64,000 nucleotides of DNA from Metellina segmentata (Eukaryota > Arthropoda > Arachnida > Araneae > Tetragnathidae): assembly GCA_947359465.1 (NCBI GenBank), contig OX375872.1:77357100-77421099 (forward strand). The letters run 5' to 3'. This document shows positions 21,805 through 33,051 of the stretch, in pieces. Position 1 is the first letter of the stretch. Each line of letters begins with the position of its first letter. The notes beneath the pieces are model-generated. The model was not told the DNA's origin. It was given only the letters and a program-made list of their open reading frames with translations, and did not search any database. A program made the position numbers and the translations under genes.

Positions 21805-23215
21805 CACTCTATAACAAAAAAAATCGACGCAACAAGAATGAGTTGTCCGATGGAGACAAAAATTGGTGGATAGGAAAATTATGAACAGAATAGAAAATGA
21901 TTAAAATTTCAGAACAATTGAATGATTTATTTCAGAGTTACAGTAACGAGCTCAATAAGGTGTTGATCCGCCTCTAGCCTGGATGCAAGCTGCTACACGG
22001 CGTGGCATTGACCGATAAAGCTCCCAGATGGTCTCCTGCGGTATTTCTTGCCAAATTTGCTCCAATTGTCGGACTACGTCATCAACATTCCCTACCGGAT
22101 GCAGTCGCCTTCCCATCATATCCCAGACATACTCGATGGGAGAGACATCTGGTGATCTGGCTGGCCAAGGAAGTGTTTGACAAGCTTTAAGACAGTTCAT
22201 AGCAACACGTGCCGTATGTGGTCTGGCATTGTCTTGCTGAAAAATAAGCCCAGGGTACTGCGAAAGGAACGGTAGCAAAACAGGTCTCAGAATGTCGTCA
22301 ACGTACCGCTGTGCAGTAAGTGTACCTCTAATGACGACCAAAGGGGTCCGGCTATCAAGGGAAAAGGCACCTCAGACCATAACTCTTTGTTGAGGGCCTA
22401 TGTGGCGTGCAATAGTGAAAGCAGGATTGGCACGCTGCCCTGAGCGTCTCCAGACACGTCTTCGATGATCGTCAGGACACAGTTGGAAGCGGGATTCGTC
22501 GCTAAAGACTATACGTCCCCAGTCAGCATCATTCCAGCCTGATCGAGCCAAGCACCACTGTAATCTAGCTCGACAGTGTGCAGGCGTGAGTAACAGGTGG
22601 CGTAATGGTCGGTACGAGCGTAGATATTTTGCTCTCTCAGCCGTCTGTGAATGGTCATGGTGGACACTCGTGTGTGGGTCGCACGACTGATGGCTGATAG
22701 CGATGAATTAGGCGCTGTGACAGCTGATATGACAATCACTCTGTCCTCGCCATATGTTGTGGCCCTACGTCGACCGCTACCATCATCATGACGCTGAAAT
22801 CTGCCATTGTCCACCCACTCTTGCCAGCGTCTTCTAATCGCCGCATCGCTTCGACTCACATGACGAGCGATTCTCCGATTTGCCCAACCTGCCTCTTTCA
22901 ATCCAATGATACGACCTCTTTCAAACTCTGAAAGTTGCTCGTAATGATCTCGAATCCTGCGGCGAGGCATTTTTTCAGTCGTTGAAAGGTATCCTAAATC
23001 GCAATGCAGCAGAAATTTTTAACAACAGTTCAAGAACAACTCCTTATATACATCTGCTGGATGCGCAGTTCCGATGCGCTGGAGATCGCACTATTCATTC
23101 ATTGGACATCAAATTTTAATCATTTGCATATTTGGGCAAAACATTTTTGCATACGAAATTTCAAAGCAATCGGATGATTCCTTCTTGGTGCGTCGATTTT
23201 TTTTGTTATAGAGTG
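21805..23215 (-). mobile_element. Tc1-family transposon inside BEL/Pao (1411 bp)
   Basis: TIRs CACTCTATAACAAAAA-type are near identical: 34 bases from each end differ at one site (GACGCAACAAG against GACGCACCAAG). TA duplications lie at 21803-21804 and 23216-23217. Better-preserved ends than the 2.6-kb copy and a different TIR sequence, hence a different Tc1 lineage. It sits between the BEL 3' LTR and the integrase C-terminus. Confidence 0.93.
21952..22970 (-). pseudogene. Tc1 transposase, frameshifted
   Basis: ATG at 22970 opens MPRRRIRDHYEQLSEFERGR with a helix-turn-helix (ANRRIARHVSRSDAAIRRRW). The frame is lost near 22625 by a small indel. The catalytic region resumes: FSDESRF near 22500, a TGG-to-TGA change in MVWG near 22375, then an open frame 22341-21952 with FQQDNARPH and SPIEYVWD and a C-terminus MPRRVAACIQARGGSTPY. 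By my count 32 residues separate the last two acids, not the classical 34, as in a common arthropod/fish Tc1 subgroup. Two disabling changes. Confidence 0.9.
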
Positions 23216-23322
23216 TATTTCAAATAGATGTTATAAAAATATTCAAATACAATTAATTATACACACCAATATAACTCTGCAGTACAATCTACAATTTAAG
23301 GGTAATTTAAAAGTCCAAATTA

Positions 23323-26300
23323 TTATTTTATAGAAATTACTTGATTATCAACTATAGGAAAGATACTAATGTTTGAAATCGCTCTCCTAAAGTTATCCGG
23401 GGTGCGTACATCGACTACTCTAACGTTTCCGTCAGCGCCTGGAATTACTTTAATAATGCGACCTAGTGACCATGCACACGTGGGAAGTTGTGCGTCCTTC
23501 AGTAACACTAACATCCCTTTAAGTATATTTAGTTTTTTAAACATCCATTTAATTTGCTGTGGTAACTGACTCAAATAATTATTCTGCCAGTGTTTCTATA
23601 TAGTATGAACTAATTTTTGACTTTTTTGCCACCGGTTAAGAAGGTTATCCCTTCGGTCTATCAAATTTGTTTCCGGAATAGAGTTAATAGGTTTCCTTAT
23701 TAAAAAATGTCCAGGTGTCAATACCTGAAAATCGTCTGTATTTGTTGACAAAGGAGAGAGCGGTTGCGAATTTAAGATGCCTTCGATTTGTGTGATTACC
23801 ATTAGTAATTCCTCTAGTGTTAGTTTAGCTGGGCCCACCACTCTTTTTAGATTATATTTAAAGGCTTTCACTCCCGTCTCCCAAAGACCACCAAAGTTGG
23901 GTGCTCTAGGAGGCGAAAATTTTCACGTGATGCCTTCAGAGGCCAAGAAGTTGGAAATGTCTTCATTCTTCAATACTAGTTCGCGTAAACGTTTAAGTTC
24001 TGGTGAAGCACCAACAAGGTTCGTAGCGTTATCACAAAATATTATCAAACTTTCACCGCGGCGAGCAAAGAATCTTTTTACAGTTTCAATTAGAGCCTCC
24101 GACGTTAAGTCTGAGACGAATTCTTGATTCACAGCTTTTGTAATCATACACACCAATATAGCCACATAGATTTTCTGGAGGGTACCCTTTATTTGACCCT
24201 TGTACTTTATATCGAATGGCCCACAAAGATCTAGATCGACATTTGAAAATGTAGAACTAGGTGTTACTCTCTTAGGAAGAAGATTCCCCATCAACTGATT
24301 GGCAATTATAACTTTTCCCTTGAAGTATTATAAGCATTCATGGACAACCTTTCTCGCAATATTTTTGACGAACGATATTTAATAGGGCTTGTGGATCCAC
24401 ATGAAAATCCCGATTGTGATAATACTGAAATATCAGTTTGACCAATTTGTTACCTGACGGCAAAACAATGGGGTGTTTGTGGTCATAGTTTACTTTAACA
24501 TGAGTGAGTCTACCACCAATTCTGATTAAGCCTTCGGGATCTAAATATGAATTAAGAAATTTTACCTTACTTGATTGAGGAACTGTGGATCTCTTTTTTA
24601 AAGCAGAAATCTCAGGCAGAAAATTACCTGAATATGCCTACTCAAGCAGGTTTCTTAACTGTGGTATTCTTCAGGAGAGAGGGAGCCTTTCTGCCCTTCT
24701 CGATCTTATCAATTTTTTATAAATCTAAAAATAAAGGCTAGAATTCTAATTAACATAAAAACTGTTAGTGAGATCAAACAAATCATCCAAAAGATTTGGA
24801 TCACTGAATAGAGTCAGAGTTAGCCTGGAAGGAGATTTAAGTTCTTCCAAATACGGTTTTTCAGTCAATTCATTGGAAATTTACACAGTATCTAGAGATG
24901 CTGTATTAAGCCTTGAAAATTCTGGTCCCTTCCACCACAGCTCAGTTGCTGCTAGGGTTCTCACATCCAGTCCTCGGGAAATCATATCGGCCGGGTTGCA
25001 CATCGATGGAACATGTTGCAACTTGAACTAATTGGATAGTCGCTGAATCTCAGATACTCTGTTGCTGACAAAGGTTTTCAACAAGTTTGCAGGAGTACGA
25101 ATCCAGGCAAGAACTATGGTATAGTCAGACCATAATTTCACAGAGTCTACCTTTAGTCTTAGAGCTGCTAAGACCTTGTGAATTAGCTTCGCTAAAAGAA
25201 GACACGCCGATAATTCAAGTCGCGGGATAATCATGACCTTCACTGGAGCCACTCGTGATTTGTTACACAGGAGTTGACTGGTTACTTCCTTGACTGGCAA
25301 GGACGCAGTTTGAATATACACTGCTGCACCGTAAGCCCTTGAGGATGCATCAGCGAAGCCGTTCAGCACGACAAAGTCGACATCAGCCTTCATAAAGAAT
25401 TCTGGTACCTTGAATGACTCTAAATCAAGTAATGTCCCAACAAAGTTCTCCCGTTCTTCAGAAACATCTGGAGGTAATTTTTCGTTCCATTCCAATTTAA
25501 GCAACCACAACTGTTGCATGAAAATTTTAGCCTTGACAATCACAGGTCCAAGGAGACCAACAGGATCGTAAATGCGTGCAATTTGAGAAAGTACGTATAT
25601 TTTGGTATAATTGCGATTTGTATTGATGTTGACTCTATACGTAAAAGTATCACTTGAACTGTTCCATTGCATACCTAACGTTTTAACAGTTATTTCTTCA
25701 GCATTTCAATCAAGTGGAAATATTTGAGGTTCCGTGGATTGAGCCTTGTTAGTACACCACTTGTGTAAAGTCATCCCTCCTTTCAGAAGGAGTTGCGCTA
25801 ATTCGGACTAAAGCAGTTCAATTTTCCTTAGATTTGATGAACCAGAGAGATAGTCATCCATGTAAAAGTCTTGAAGCACAGTCCTTGAAGCTAAGGTAAA
25901 GTTATCTTTCTCATCTAAGGCGAGCTGTTGCAAAGTTTTCGTTGCTAAGTACAGAGCACAAGCGGCGCCGTATGTGACGGTTCTCAACTGGTAAACCTTA
26001 ATTGGCGACGATATACTGTCCTTCCACAGGATTTTTTGAAGCTTGAATTGCGAAGGATTTAATTGGATCATTCTAAACATCTGCTTGATGTCAGCAGTGA
26101 AAACATGCATGCGTTTTCTGAATCTAATTTAGATCGAGAAAAGGTCTTCTTGAAGTACCCCTCTCATTTAAAGAGTAGCCGCTAGTTGTTTTGGCGCTGG
26201 CGTCGAATACTACTCATAATTTAGTCGTTTTTGATGACGATAGTATTCCATGGTGTGGAAGAAAGTATCCTTCATCCAAATCTTTATTTTCCCTTATTTC

Positions 26301-26471
26301 TTCCATGTGGTGCAAAAGTTCATATTCGCTAAGAAATTCACTGTACAGTTCTTTCATAGCAGGATCACGTTCCAAACGCTGCCATAAATGATCTAACCTT
26401 TTAGAAGCGATTTTCTTGGAACTTCCAAGCATGGTTTCAGAGAATTCTGGCATGAATGGCATTTTTACCAA
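23323..26471 (-). pseudogene. BEL/Pao pol: reverse transcriptase, RNase H, integrase
   Basis: Read 26471 to 23323. The RT N-terminus (LYSEFLSEYELLHHMEEI) leads to the palm with FYMDDYLSG (25851-25865, catalytic YMDD). RNase H (NGFADASSRAYGAAVYIQ) follows at about 25360, then linker sequence and the integrase core. That core shows VDLDLCGPFD (24240), FCDNATNLVG (about 24030) and NFGGLWETGVKAF (about 23870), the D,D,E triad. The C-terminal DNA-binding part holds WSLGRI and ends at 23323. Damage: frameshifts near 26150, 25740 and 24300-24760, TGG-to-stop changes just before the third catalytic residue and at about 23597. The enzyme would copy the RNA and insert the cDNA; this copy cannot. Confidence 0.9.
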
Positions 26472-26551
26472 ATACCTGCCATCCGGATTCCTGAAATGTG
26501 TTTTTTCGAAGTGCTCATTACAGTAATTTAATTCTTCACTATTGCAGGATT

Positions 26552-27240
26552 TTACATTTCAACCTCCTCAATTTCCCAGAAAGATGTCAGTGTTTTATTT
26601 AGAGCTTCTAAATTTGTAGACAAAAAGCAGTGGTTTGCTTTATTGTTTGAATTATTATCCGAAATAGTACCCGAGACAAGGTAACCAAAGCAGCTTGACT
26701 GTAGAATCAAGTTTTCTCCCAAATCTATCTTATCTGCATTTAAGAACTCAAAGAATAATTCTGCACCCAATAGAACATCAATTTTTTGCGGGGTAAAGAA
26801 TTTCGGTTCTGCGAGATGTATATTACTTGGAATATTTAAATGAGAAATATTAATCTCCTTAGAAGGAGTAAAGTCTGTTATTTTTGGAACAATTAACAGG
26901 TCAATTTCCCATTGAGCATCACCATTTTGATTTGATAAGCGAGTTTTAACTTTCGATTTTACGTTCAACGCTGAATCACTCAATCCGCTAATAAGAATAT
27001 TAGTATTTTGTTTTTTCAAACCCAAAGCTTCTGCACCTCTCACAGTAAGAAAGGATGACTCAGACGCTGAATCGAGAATCGCGCGAAAAGGTCTCTTCAT
27101 GCCATTAACATCTCTGATATAAATCAACGCAGTGTTTATCAATATTCGTTTATTATTTCCGTTTGAAAAAAGAGCAAGGCGAGCATTTTCAGAAGCGGCT
27201 CAATCCCATGATAGTACTTTACGCAAGTCCAACTTGATTG
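26552..27240 (-). pseudogene. BEL/Pao aspartic protease region
   Basis: Minus frame 27142-26552 (196 codons open). INTALIYIRDVNG is followed by AILDSASESSF, the catalytic Asp of a retropepsin-like A17/DUF1758 protease of BEL/Pao, and later VLLGAELFFEFL. It would cut the Gag-Pol polyprotein. Upstream (27143-27240) the frame continues with a few breaks until the Harbinger composite interrupts it. The break to the RT frame lies at 26480-26550. Confidence 0.85.
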
Positions 27241-27680
27241 GCTAGTTTCACGGGCTTGGCTTCACTTGGATATCTCGCCAATCTGATTGTTGCAGTAACC
27301 ATTTGATTTTGAATATGCGCGTTGTTTCGTAGAAATACAATACATACACTAGCGCCTCAGCGTACAGCGTAACGCCGGTTACACACACGGCGGATTTTTC
27401 CGTCGCGGAGAATTGACCGTCGCCGCCGTTCCCACAGTAGCGTACTGAAGTCAATTAGAGCTTACACATTAGACGGACAAAAATACGCTCGGTCAATTTA
27501 TCGTGCCACTAGCGCCGACGGCAGTTTGACCGTCGCCGCCGAACTAGTGGCGTACGTGACTAAATGCACGTTTACACACACGGCTGTTTTTCTACCGTTT
27601 AGACATCGTTTGCTCAGTGAGTTGAACTTTGTTTGTGTAACACTGTTGTCGAAGCATCAATTGTTTTTTTCTATTGTGAA

Positions 27681-29586
27681 CATTAACGTAATTATTGATA
27701 ATGAAATTTTAATTTCATTAATCCAAGAAAGGCCTGTTTTGTGGGATAAAACTCTAGACATCTTTAAGGACAGAAATGCTACCAGAAACGCTTGGCATGA
27801 AGTTTGCCTGGAAATTCGAAACGACTTTGATGTGTTGGAAGAAAAAGAGAGAAATGATTTTGGTAAGTTCATATTTCCTCACATATATTTACTAGAAAGT
27901 GAAGGTGTAAAAAATTCGATTTTGAGATTCCAGATGTTGTAATAATCACACTCTGTAGTTGCACAAAATCTTTAGTATATTGGAATATTTTCTAGATGTA
28001 ATTATTTATTTCGATTTTTTTAACATTTGTGACAACTATGGTGGACTGTTATTAACAAATTTTGTAAAAATATAAACATATTATTTGTCAATTTGTAACA
28101 ATGTCACGTTTTTTTAAGAAGATTTATTATGCTTGTAAACTACTTCTAGTATTACAATAATATTTTAAAATCACGAAAAATAAAATTAATAGAAGAAAAA
28201 ATTTATCTTGGAATACTTGTGTTAAATAAGAAAGCGGCACATTTGATAGTTATCTGTTGTCGATGTCACGGCGATGAGAAAGTCCTTATTTCTTGGACAT
28301 CTGCCAGGAAACCCTTCCTACACTTGAAACAAAATATCTACATAGAATGTTTCTCACATTGTTTACTTTGAGGCCTGCTCTTGTAGTATTCTCTCCTCAA
28401 ATATCTTCCAACCCTATAATTAATGTTGTATCCTCAATCATGTATCCATCTCTATCCCTAACATTACTATGAAAAATAATGCAGACTTTAACAATATCAT
28501 TAGCAGGTTGTGGTTGGACATTTAATGGTCGATGGAATATTCTCAAATTGTTGATGAGAATACCGAAAGTGCATTCTGTGTACCTTCTTGCTCGGCACAA
28601 TCGATATTTGAAGATTCTCTTTTCGATTGTCAAATGTGTCCCAGCATAAGGCCTTAGCAAATGTTTATGCAGTCCAAATGCTGCATAACCAACCAACAAA
28701 TATGGCACTTTCGGACTTCATGTGCCTGGTAGGCACTTCTCATCAGGTAGATTTTTTGAACTGCTTTCTATTGATTTCCACAGCTGAGTCTGTTTAAAAA
28801 CTGACGAGTCACAGTCTTTTCCATAGCTACCAATATGCACAAAAGCAAAACGGTACTTACTATCTGCAATGCCCATTAATACAATGAAATAGTATTCTTT
28901 ATAATTAAAATACATGGATCCACTTTTTGTTGGACTCACGATGCGGACATGTTTCCCGTCTACTGCTCCTATGCAATGGGGAAAGTTTGCTGTATGTTCA
29001 AATCCATTTGCTAATGATTCCCACATTTCTTTTGTAATGGGAGGTATGCACTCGCTTTGCATAACATTCTACAGTGCTTGACAATATCTCAACTATCACT
29101 CTTGCTGTTGAGATTCTTACTCTGAATGAATAATGAAGGTCAGTCAAAGTACATCCACTTGCTAGATATCTGAAAAACGAAAAAATTATTGTTTTACTTT
29201 TTATGGAGCTAATGTAGACGGTACTTAATGTTTTTCTTTTTTTAGGTATGGAAGCGATTAAACGCTGGAAACATATACTTGACGCTGAAAAACGGGCTAA
29301 AGAAAACAGAGCTAGTGGCTCACAAACTAACAAAAAAAGAAAATACCTATTAAACGAAGAAATCAAGTTTAAAAAAAAATTATACGATAAAACAGAGACT
29401 GCAGAGAGTTTTATCATACTAGAAGACAACAAGGATGAAACCGATGGCTCTAGGCAACAACCTCCTGAGAAAAAGAAAAAGCACACAGACCTTTCCACAG
29501 CCACTTCAACAACCTTTCCCCACTCCTACGACTTAGTACTACTCACAACCTCCACATCTTCCACCATCGATTCCCTCAGTTGGTAG
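27681..29586 (+). pseudogene. MADF-domain protein of Harbinger, two exons
   Basis: Exon 1 (to 27862) encodes a MADF DNA-binding domain: NEILISLIQERPVLWDKTLD, then an RNATRNAWHEVC block. Donor GTAAGT starts at 27863; acceptor TTTTTTTAG ends at 29245. Joining restores phase (G|GT) and continues the domain at AIKRWKHI, with a basic tail (NKKRKYLL, PEKKKKH) that may be a nuclear signal. Harbingers encode such a partner protein, which brings transposase to the DNA. No ATG was found in frame at the start and residues after 29490 look shifted, so it is probably non-functional. The 1383-bp intron contains the transposase antisense. Confidence 0.65.
28397..29190 (-). pseudogene. Harbinger DDE transposase
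   Basis: Minus-strand nuclease of the DDE_Tnp_4 type. After an acceptor-like TTTTTCAG near 29170, RYLASGCTLTDLHYSFRVRI begins. A frameshift near 29062 leads to ANFPHCIGAVDGKHVRI (first Asp), then a TGA at about 28721 and the open frame 28708-28397 with RRYTECTFGIL (Glu) and PANDIVK. The second catalytic Asp, normally in V-G-D-E-A-F, is replaced: the copy reads LLVGYAAFGLH. The nuclease is therefore dead even apart from the stop and frameshift. Confidence 0.85.
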
Positions 29587-29849
29587 TCAAAATGTATAGC
29601 CTACTCGCATTCCACCACCCCAACCAAGCCAGAATCATCCAACATTTACTACTCTGCCTTCGTATATATACTCTTCACAACTTTCTCTTCTTCCACACTA
29701 CAACTCATCGCCGTCTCTCTCAATTAAAGACCAAATTAAAATAAATACAGCAGTTAAACACCACGAACATTTTGCTGAGAAGTTGGTTATTTCTTAGCTT
29801 TGTAACTAGCATTAATTAATTTAAAATGAAATTAAAATTTTCATCTTTC

Positions 29850-30418
29850 TGTTAGAAAATCAGGATTTGAGTCAGCTTCCACATTTGAAAGAACAAAGTG
29901 AATGTGCTGCGGATAATAGCAATTTGATCAAATATATTGAAAAAATCAAGTTGTTGCAAAGGTCATTTGAAAGTCGTTTTCATGATTTCGCTTAAGTAGA
30001 AAACTGCATGCTCACATTTATAAACTCATTTTCACTCAGTGAACTAAACGTTATGAAGATTTCTAGAAACATACAAATCGTACTTATTGATTTAAAAACA
30101 AATTCATTATTGAGAAAATGAAATTTGATAAGCTTTTTTTATTCAGATTAAAATGCTTCTGACAATGTTAATTTCTGGCGTTACCCTGTGAACATTTTCC
30201 AGAACTAAGAAAATTTGCAAAAAATTAGATATGTCGTTTTGGAACGACATACAGATGTGAACAAGTATTCGCAGCCATGAAATTTATTAAAAGCAAAACA
30301 AGGTCGCAAATGGCTGATTCAAATTTGAAGATTTATCTGCTGCTCTCGGTATCAAATTTAACACCAAACATTGAAAGACTAGCGAAATCCAAGCAGGCTC
30401 AAAAGTATCATCAATAGT
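29850..30418 (+). pseudogene. hAT (GTF2IRD2-like) transposase C-terminal remnant
   Basis: Plus-strand pieces in two or three frames: NQDLSQLPHLKEQSECAAD near 29860, NCMLTFINSFSLSELNVMKI near 30003, IQIVLIDLKTNSLL near 30075, and FICCSRYQI-like to NIERLAKSKQ at the end, near 30370-30405. These are typical of the C-terminal half of GTF2IRD2/ZBED-like hAT proteins. At least four breaks. Its own ends were not found; it may have inserted into or been captured by the Harbinger. Confidence 0.6.
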
Positions 30419-30450
30419 AAGTAATGTTTATGTGCTATAATATATATTGT

Positions 30451-32808
30451 TTAACATACAATGGGTAAATCATTTAAATGTGTTAATATGTCTATAAATA
30501 TACTTTTATTAAATAAGTTATTAAGGGTTTGCCAGGACCATGAACGTAAAAAGATAGAAAAGGTGCTTGAGTTGTATGGCGCATCTGAACTCGTATATGA
30601 AAAACATTGACACATGGTATGTAAAAGGTTTGCCACCCCTTCTGTGTGGTGATTAAATTTCCCACAAACGAAACAATAACCTTTCGAAATGCATTGAGAT
30701 GATACATGAAAATCACTTAAATAATTGAGACAAAGTTTATGTTTCTTAACCAAATTCAGTCTGTCAGACAATTTCATATTTTTTAATTTTTCGCAATGAT
30801 ATAATTGATATGTTTGGGTTTTACAAGTCACGCACATTCTGGGAGTTCTGTTAGATTTCACGATGAGAGATTTCGATCGTTTTGATTAAACTTAGATGCA
30901 GTACTGGCATTAATGCTATTTAGAATTTGACATTTTTTTTCTAAGAAATCTAAAAATTCATCAAAACTTGTTACTTTATTATCCTTTAGTGTAAGTTCAT
31001 ATTGCTTTCGGGTTTCGCGATCTAACTTATCCAGAATGACATTTACTAATATAGCGTTAGAAAATTGGTTTCTATCGAGATCTAAGATTCTTTTTTACAG
31101 AATCTAATAAATTCCGAAAATCCCCCCCCTTGGCGGATTTATGTTTGATTGATTGCATATTGAAAATACCTTTAATGTGACAGTCTACAATAATTCTTCT
31201 GTTTTCATACCTCTGTATTGACTCTTTGAAAAGGGAAGTATAATTGTCATCGGATGTTTCAATAATTTTAGCGTCACGCTTTAGCGCTCCCCGAAGATAG
31301 TGGAGTTTTTAATTTTCAGACAGAGCAGGATTATCATTAATTAGAGTATTAAATTGAGTTTTGAACAGATTCCACTCTTCGAATTTCCCACTAAATGTTG
31401 GAAGTGGGATTTCTGGGAGTTTTATCAAGGCTCTTTCGGGCTGTTCATCCGTTAGTGAATTTGAAGATTCACGAGAAGCATTATCAAAGTTTTGATTCGA
31501 CACGTCGATTTTAGATGGAATTTTATTAATAGATGTTTTGAGACTTACCTCTATCTTACGAATCTCGTCGTCGATCTGCGATAGAATGTCTTCTGTAATT
31601 TCAAAGTCTTTCTTCGCTTACACTATTATAATAGTCAGGGTTGGGCCGTTACTTCTTTAATGTAACCTTGTTGCAATTACAATTACTTTTCGTAAAAAAT
31701 AACGAATTACCTGTAAAATTACTACGTTTCATACAATTACTTTTAAGATTACTTTTTACGATAAAATTCCATATTTACAAATGTTTTTAAAATGTAGGAA
31801 TCAATAAACGAAAGATTTTTACCAACTTTATTACATCGTTATAAGAAAATCTATTGATTGTATTATTTGAGATACAGCAAAATTATTTTAATCTATTATT
31901 TGAGATACAGCAAAAGGTTGAATCTCAAAACGTTTTGTCACTTACGCGGCTGCGATTGTGTCGGAGACAAAAACAGCCAGAAATAAACAATCTTTGTACA
32001 GCCGCACTGGCTGGCAATTGAGCATTGTATTTTACAAACATGCTTTTTACTGTAGGTAGAGAACAGAATGCAGACAAACTACAATCTTTGGTTTGAAAGT
32101 AAGTGGATAGCTCAAAATCGGCAGAAGGATGTCTAGTTTTTAATGCCTCAAAAAATTCACCGTCACTGCTAGATGAATGTTAGTCATCATCAGTACAATC
32201 AGTAGGACAGGCTTTATCTTTGTGAGCACAATATTTCTCTTCTTACGATTCGTTTGATATTTTCTCTTTGAAGAAATGCGTTGACAGTATCCCAATCAGA
32301 ATTAGTTGACAGGATCAAGCCAAGTACCGAGTTTAAACTTTGGGTGAAGAACACTGGTAGTCACTACGTTTTTATCAGTAAAAAAATGTTTAAATCTATT
32401 TTTAACACCTTGTGTTAAAGAAATATTAAGCTGTTCACAATACTTTAAGGAGTCCTTTGAGTTTTGTAACGCGTTACTGTAACTAAAATTACTTTATCGA
32501 AAATTGTGTAACGAATTACCTGTAAAATTACTGGTTTTCAAATGTAACGAATTACGTAAACCTATAAGATTACTGTAAAAAGTAATTATTACAAGTAACG
32601 CGTTACTTGTAACGGTTACCACCCAACCCTGATAATAGTCATTCCTTACCGAAACAAATTTATCTTCAATTTTTCTGATAACTTCCAGCTGAGCTTTCAG
32701 TTCTGCGATATCCAACTCGTTGTTAGACACAGTCTTGGAGACCTTCGTAATTTGTGGGCGAATGTTTCCGCGCCTTCTATTTAGCGTTGTAATGACGTTG
32801 TCTGTCAT
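30451..32808 (-). pseudogene. BEL/Pao gag, interrupted
   Basis: ATG at 32808 opens MTDNVITTLNRRRGNIRPQI, a coiled-coil-prone N-terminus (NNELDIAELKAQLEVIRKIE). It is cut at 32631 by the hAT MITE, resumes at 31635 and contains LPEIPLPTFSGKFEEWNLF (31380-31440), a Gag hallmark of BEL/Pao (DUF1759). After frameshifts, a zinc-knuckle region follows (30861-30640) with CVTCKTQTYQLYHC, KHKLCLNYL and CFVCGKFNHH. This Gag would form the particle and bind RNA. Stops at 31309 and frame losses in 30870-31300. Confidence 0.88.
31636..32631. mobile_element. Non-autonomous hAT element (996 bp)
   Basis: Termini CAGGGTTGGG and (right) CCCAACCCTG, flanked by perfect 8-bp duplications ATAATAGT at 31628-31635 and 32632-32639. 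The interior has no coding capacity. Subterminal regions are crowded with GTAACG/ACGAATTAC-type short repeats on both sides (AATAACGAATTACCTGTAAA near 31699 and TAACGAATTACCTGTAAAAT near 32511), presumably transposase-binding sites. Inserted in BEL gag. Confidence 0.9.
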
Positions 32809-32840
32809 TTCTTTTCGTTTGCGCTGGTTTAATAACCTCC

Positions 32841-32854
32841 GGCTCGACGGACCA
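32841..32854 (-). other. BEL/Pao primer-binding site
   Basis: The minus strand reads TGGTCCGTCGAGCC three bases inside the 5' LTR end. TGG complements a tRNA CCA tail; the cognate tRNA would end ..GGCTCGACGGA-CCA. The tRNA species was not identified. Confidence 0.65.
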
Positions 32855-32857
32855 AAA

Positions 32858-33046
32858 TGTGCAGAGGTTTAGCGATTGAATAAGAAAGTGGACTGTATAA
32901 ACTTTAACATTTATTCACATGCGTGCGTTGTGAGAGCCGACACTCGTCCCTCTCTCTCCCTTCTTTCCATCAAGGTTACAAGATCGCCAAGTGTGGCCAC
33001 GGAGATGATGCTCCGTCGCCAAGGTGAAAGTTACAAACACGGAACA
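32858..33046 (-). repeat. BEL/Pao 5' LTR
   Basis: 189 bp, plus reading TGTGCAGAGGTTTAGCG to ACACGGAACA. The GCGAG target copy follows at 33047-33051. Pair to 21587-21775. Confidence 0.92.
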
Positions 33047-33051
33047 GCGAG

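Larger units (their letters stand above)
27245..30430. mobile_element. PIF/Harbinger element plus hAT remnant inserted in BEL/Pao
   Basis: This block separates BEL gag (above about 30450) from protease (below 27240). The left 300 bp carries reiterated subterminal motifs (TTACACACACGGCGGATTTT and TTACACACACGGCTGTTTTT with CCGTCGCCGCCG repeats), typical of PIF/Harbinger ends. The interior encodes a MADF protein and a DDE_Tnp_4 transposase. The right part holds a hAT fragment. A matching right TIR and a 3-bp TSD were not found, so exact borders are unresolved. Confidence 0.65.
21587..33046 (-). mobile_element. BEL/Pao LTR retrotransposon (11.46 kb with insertions)
   Basis: Two 189-bp LTRs in the same orientation, 5-bp TSD GCGAG at 21582-21586 and 33047-33051, and a primer-binding site next to the 5' LTR. 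Minus-strand gag, protease, reverse transcriptase, RNase H and integrase follow, in the order used by BEL/Pao. Insertions: hAT MITE 31636-32631, Harbinger/hAT composite about 27245-30430, Tc1 21805-23215. Without them about 5.9 kb remains, a usual BEL/Pao size. Several nonsense and frameshift changes; the LTRs differ at roughly 20 of 189 positions (hand count), so an old, dead copy. Confidence 0.92.

Noticed and set aside
21587..33046. Endogenous retrovirus with an envelope gene
   Set aside because: Gag and Pol are of BEL/Pao type and no envelope-like frame lies between integrase and the 3' LTR; that interval holds only a Tc1 element and short AT-rich sequence.
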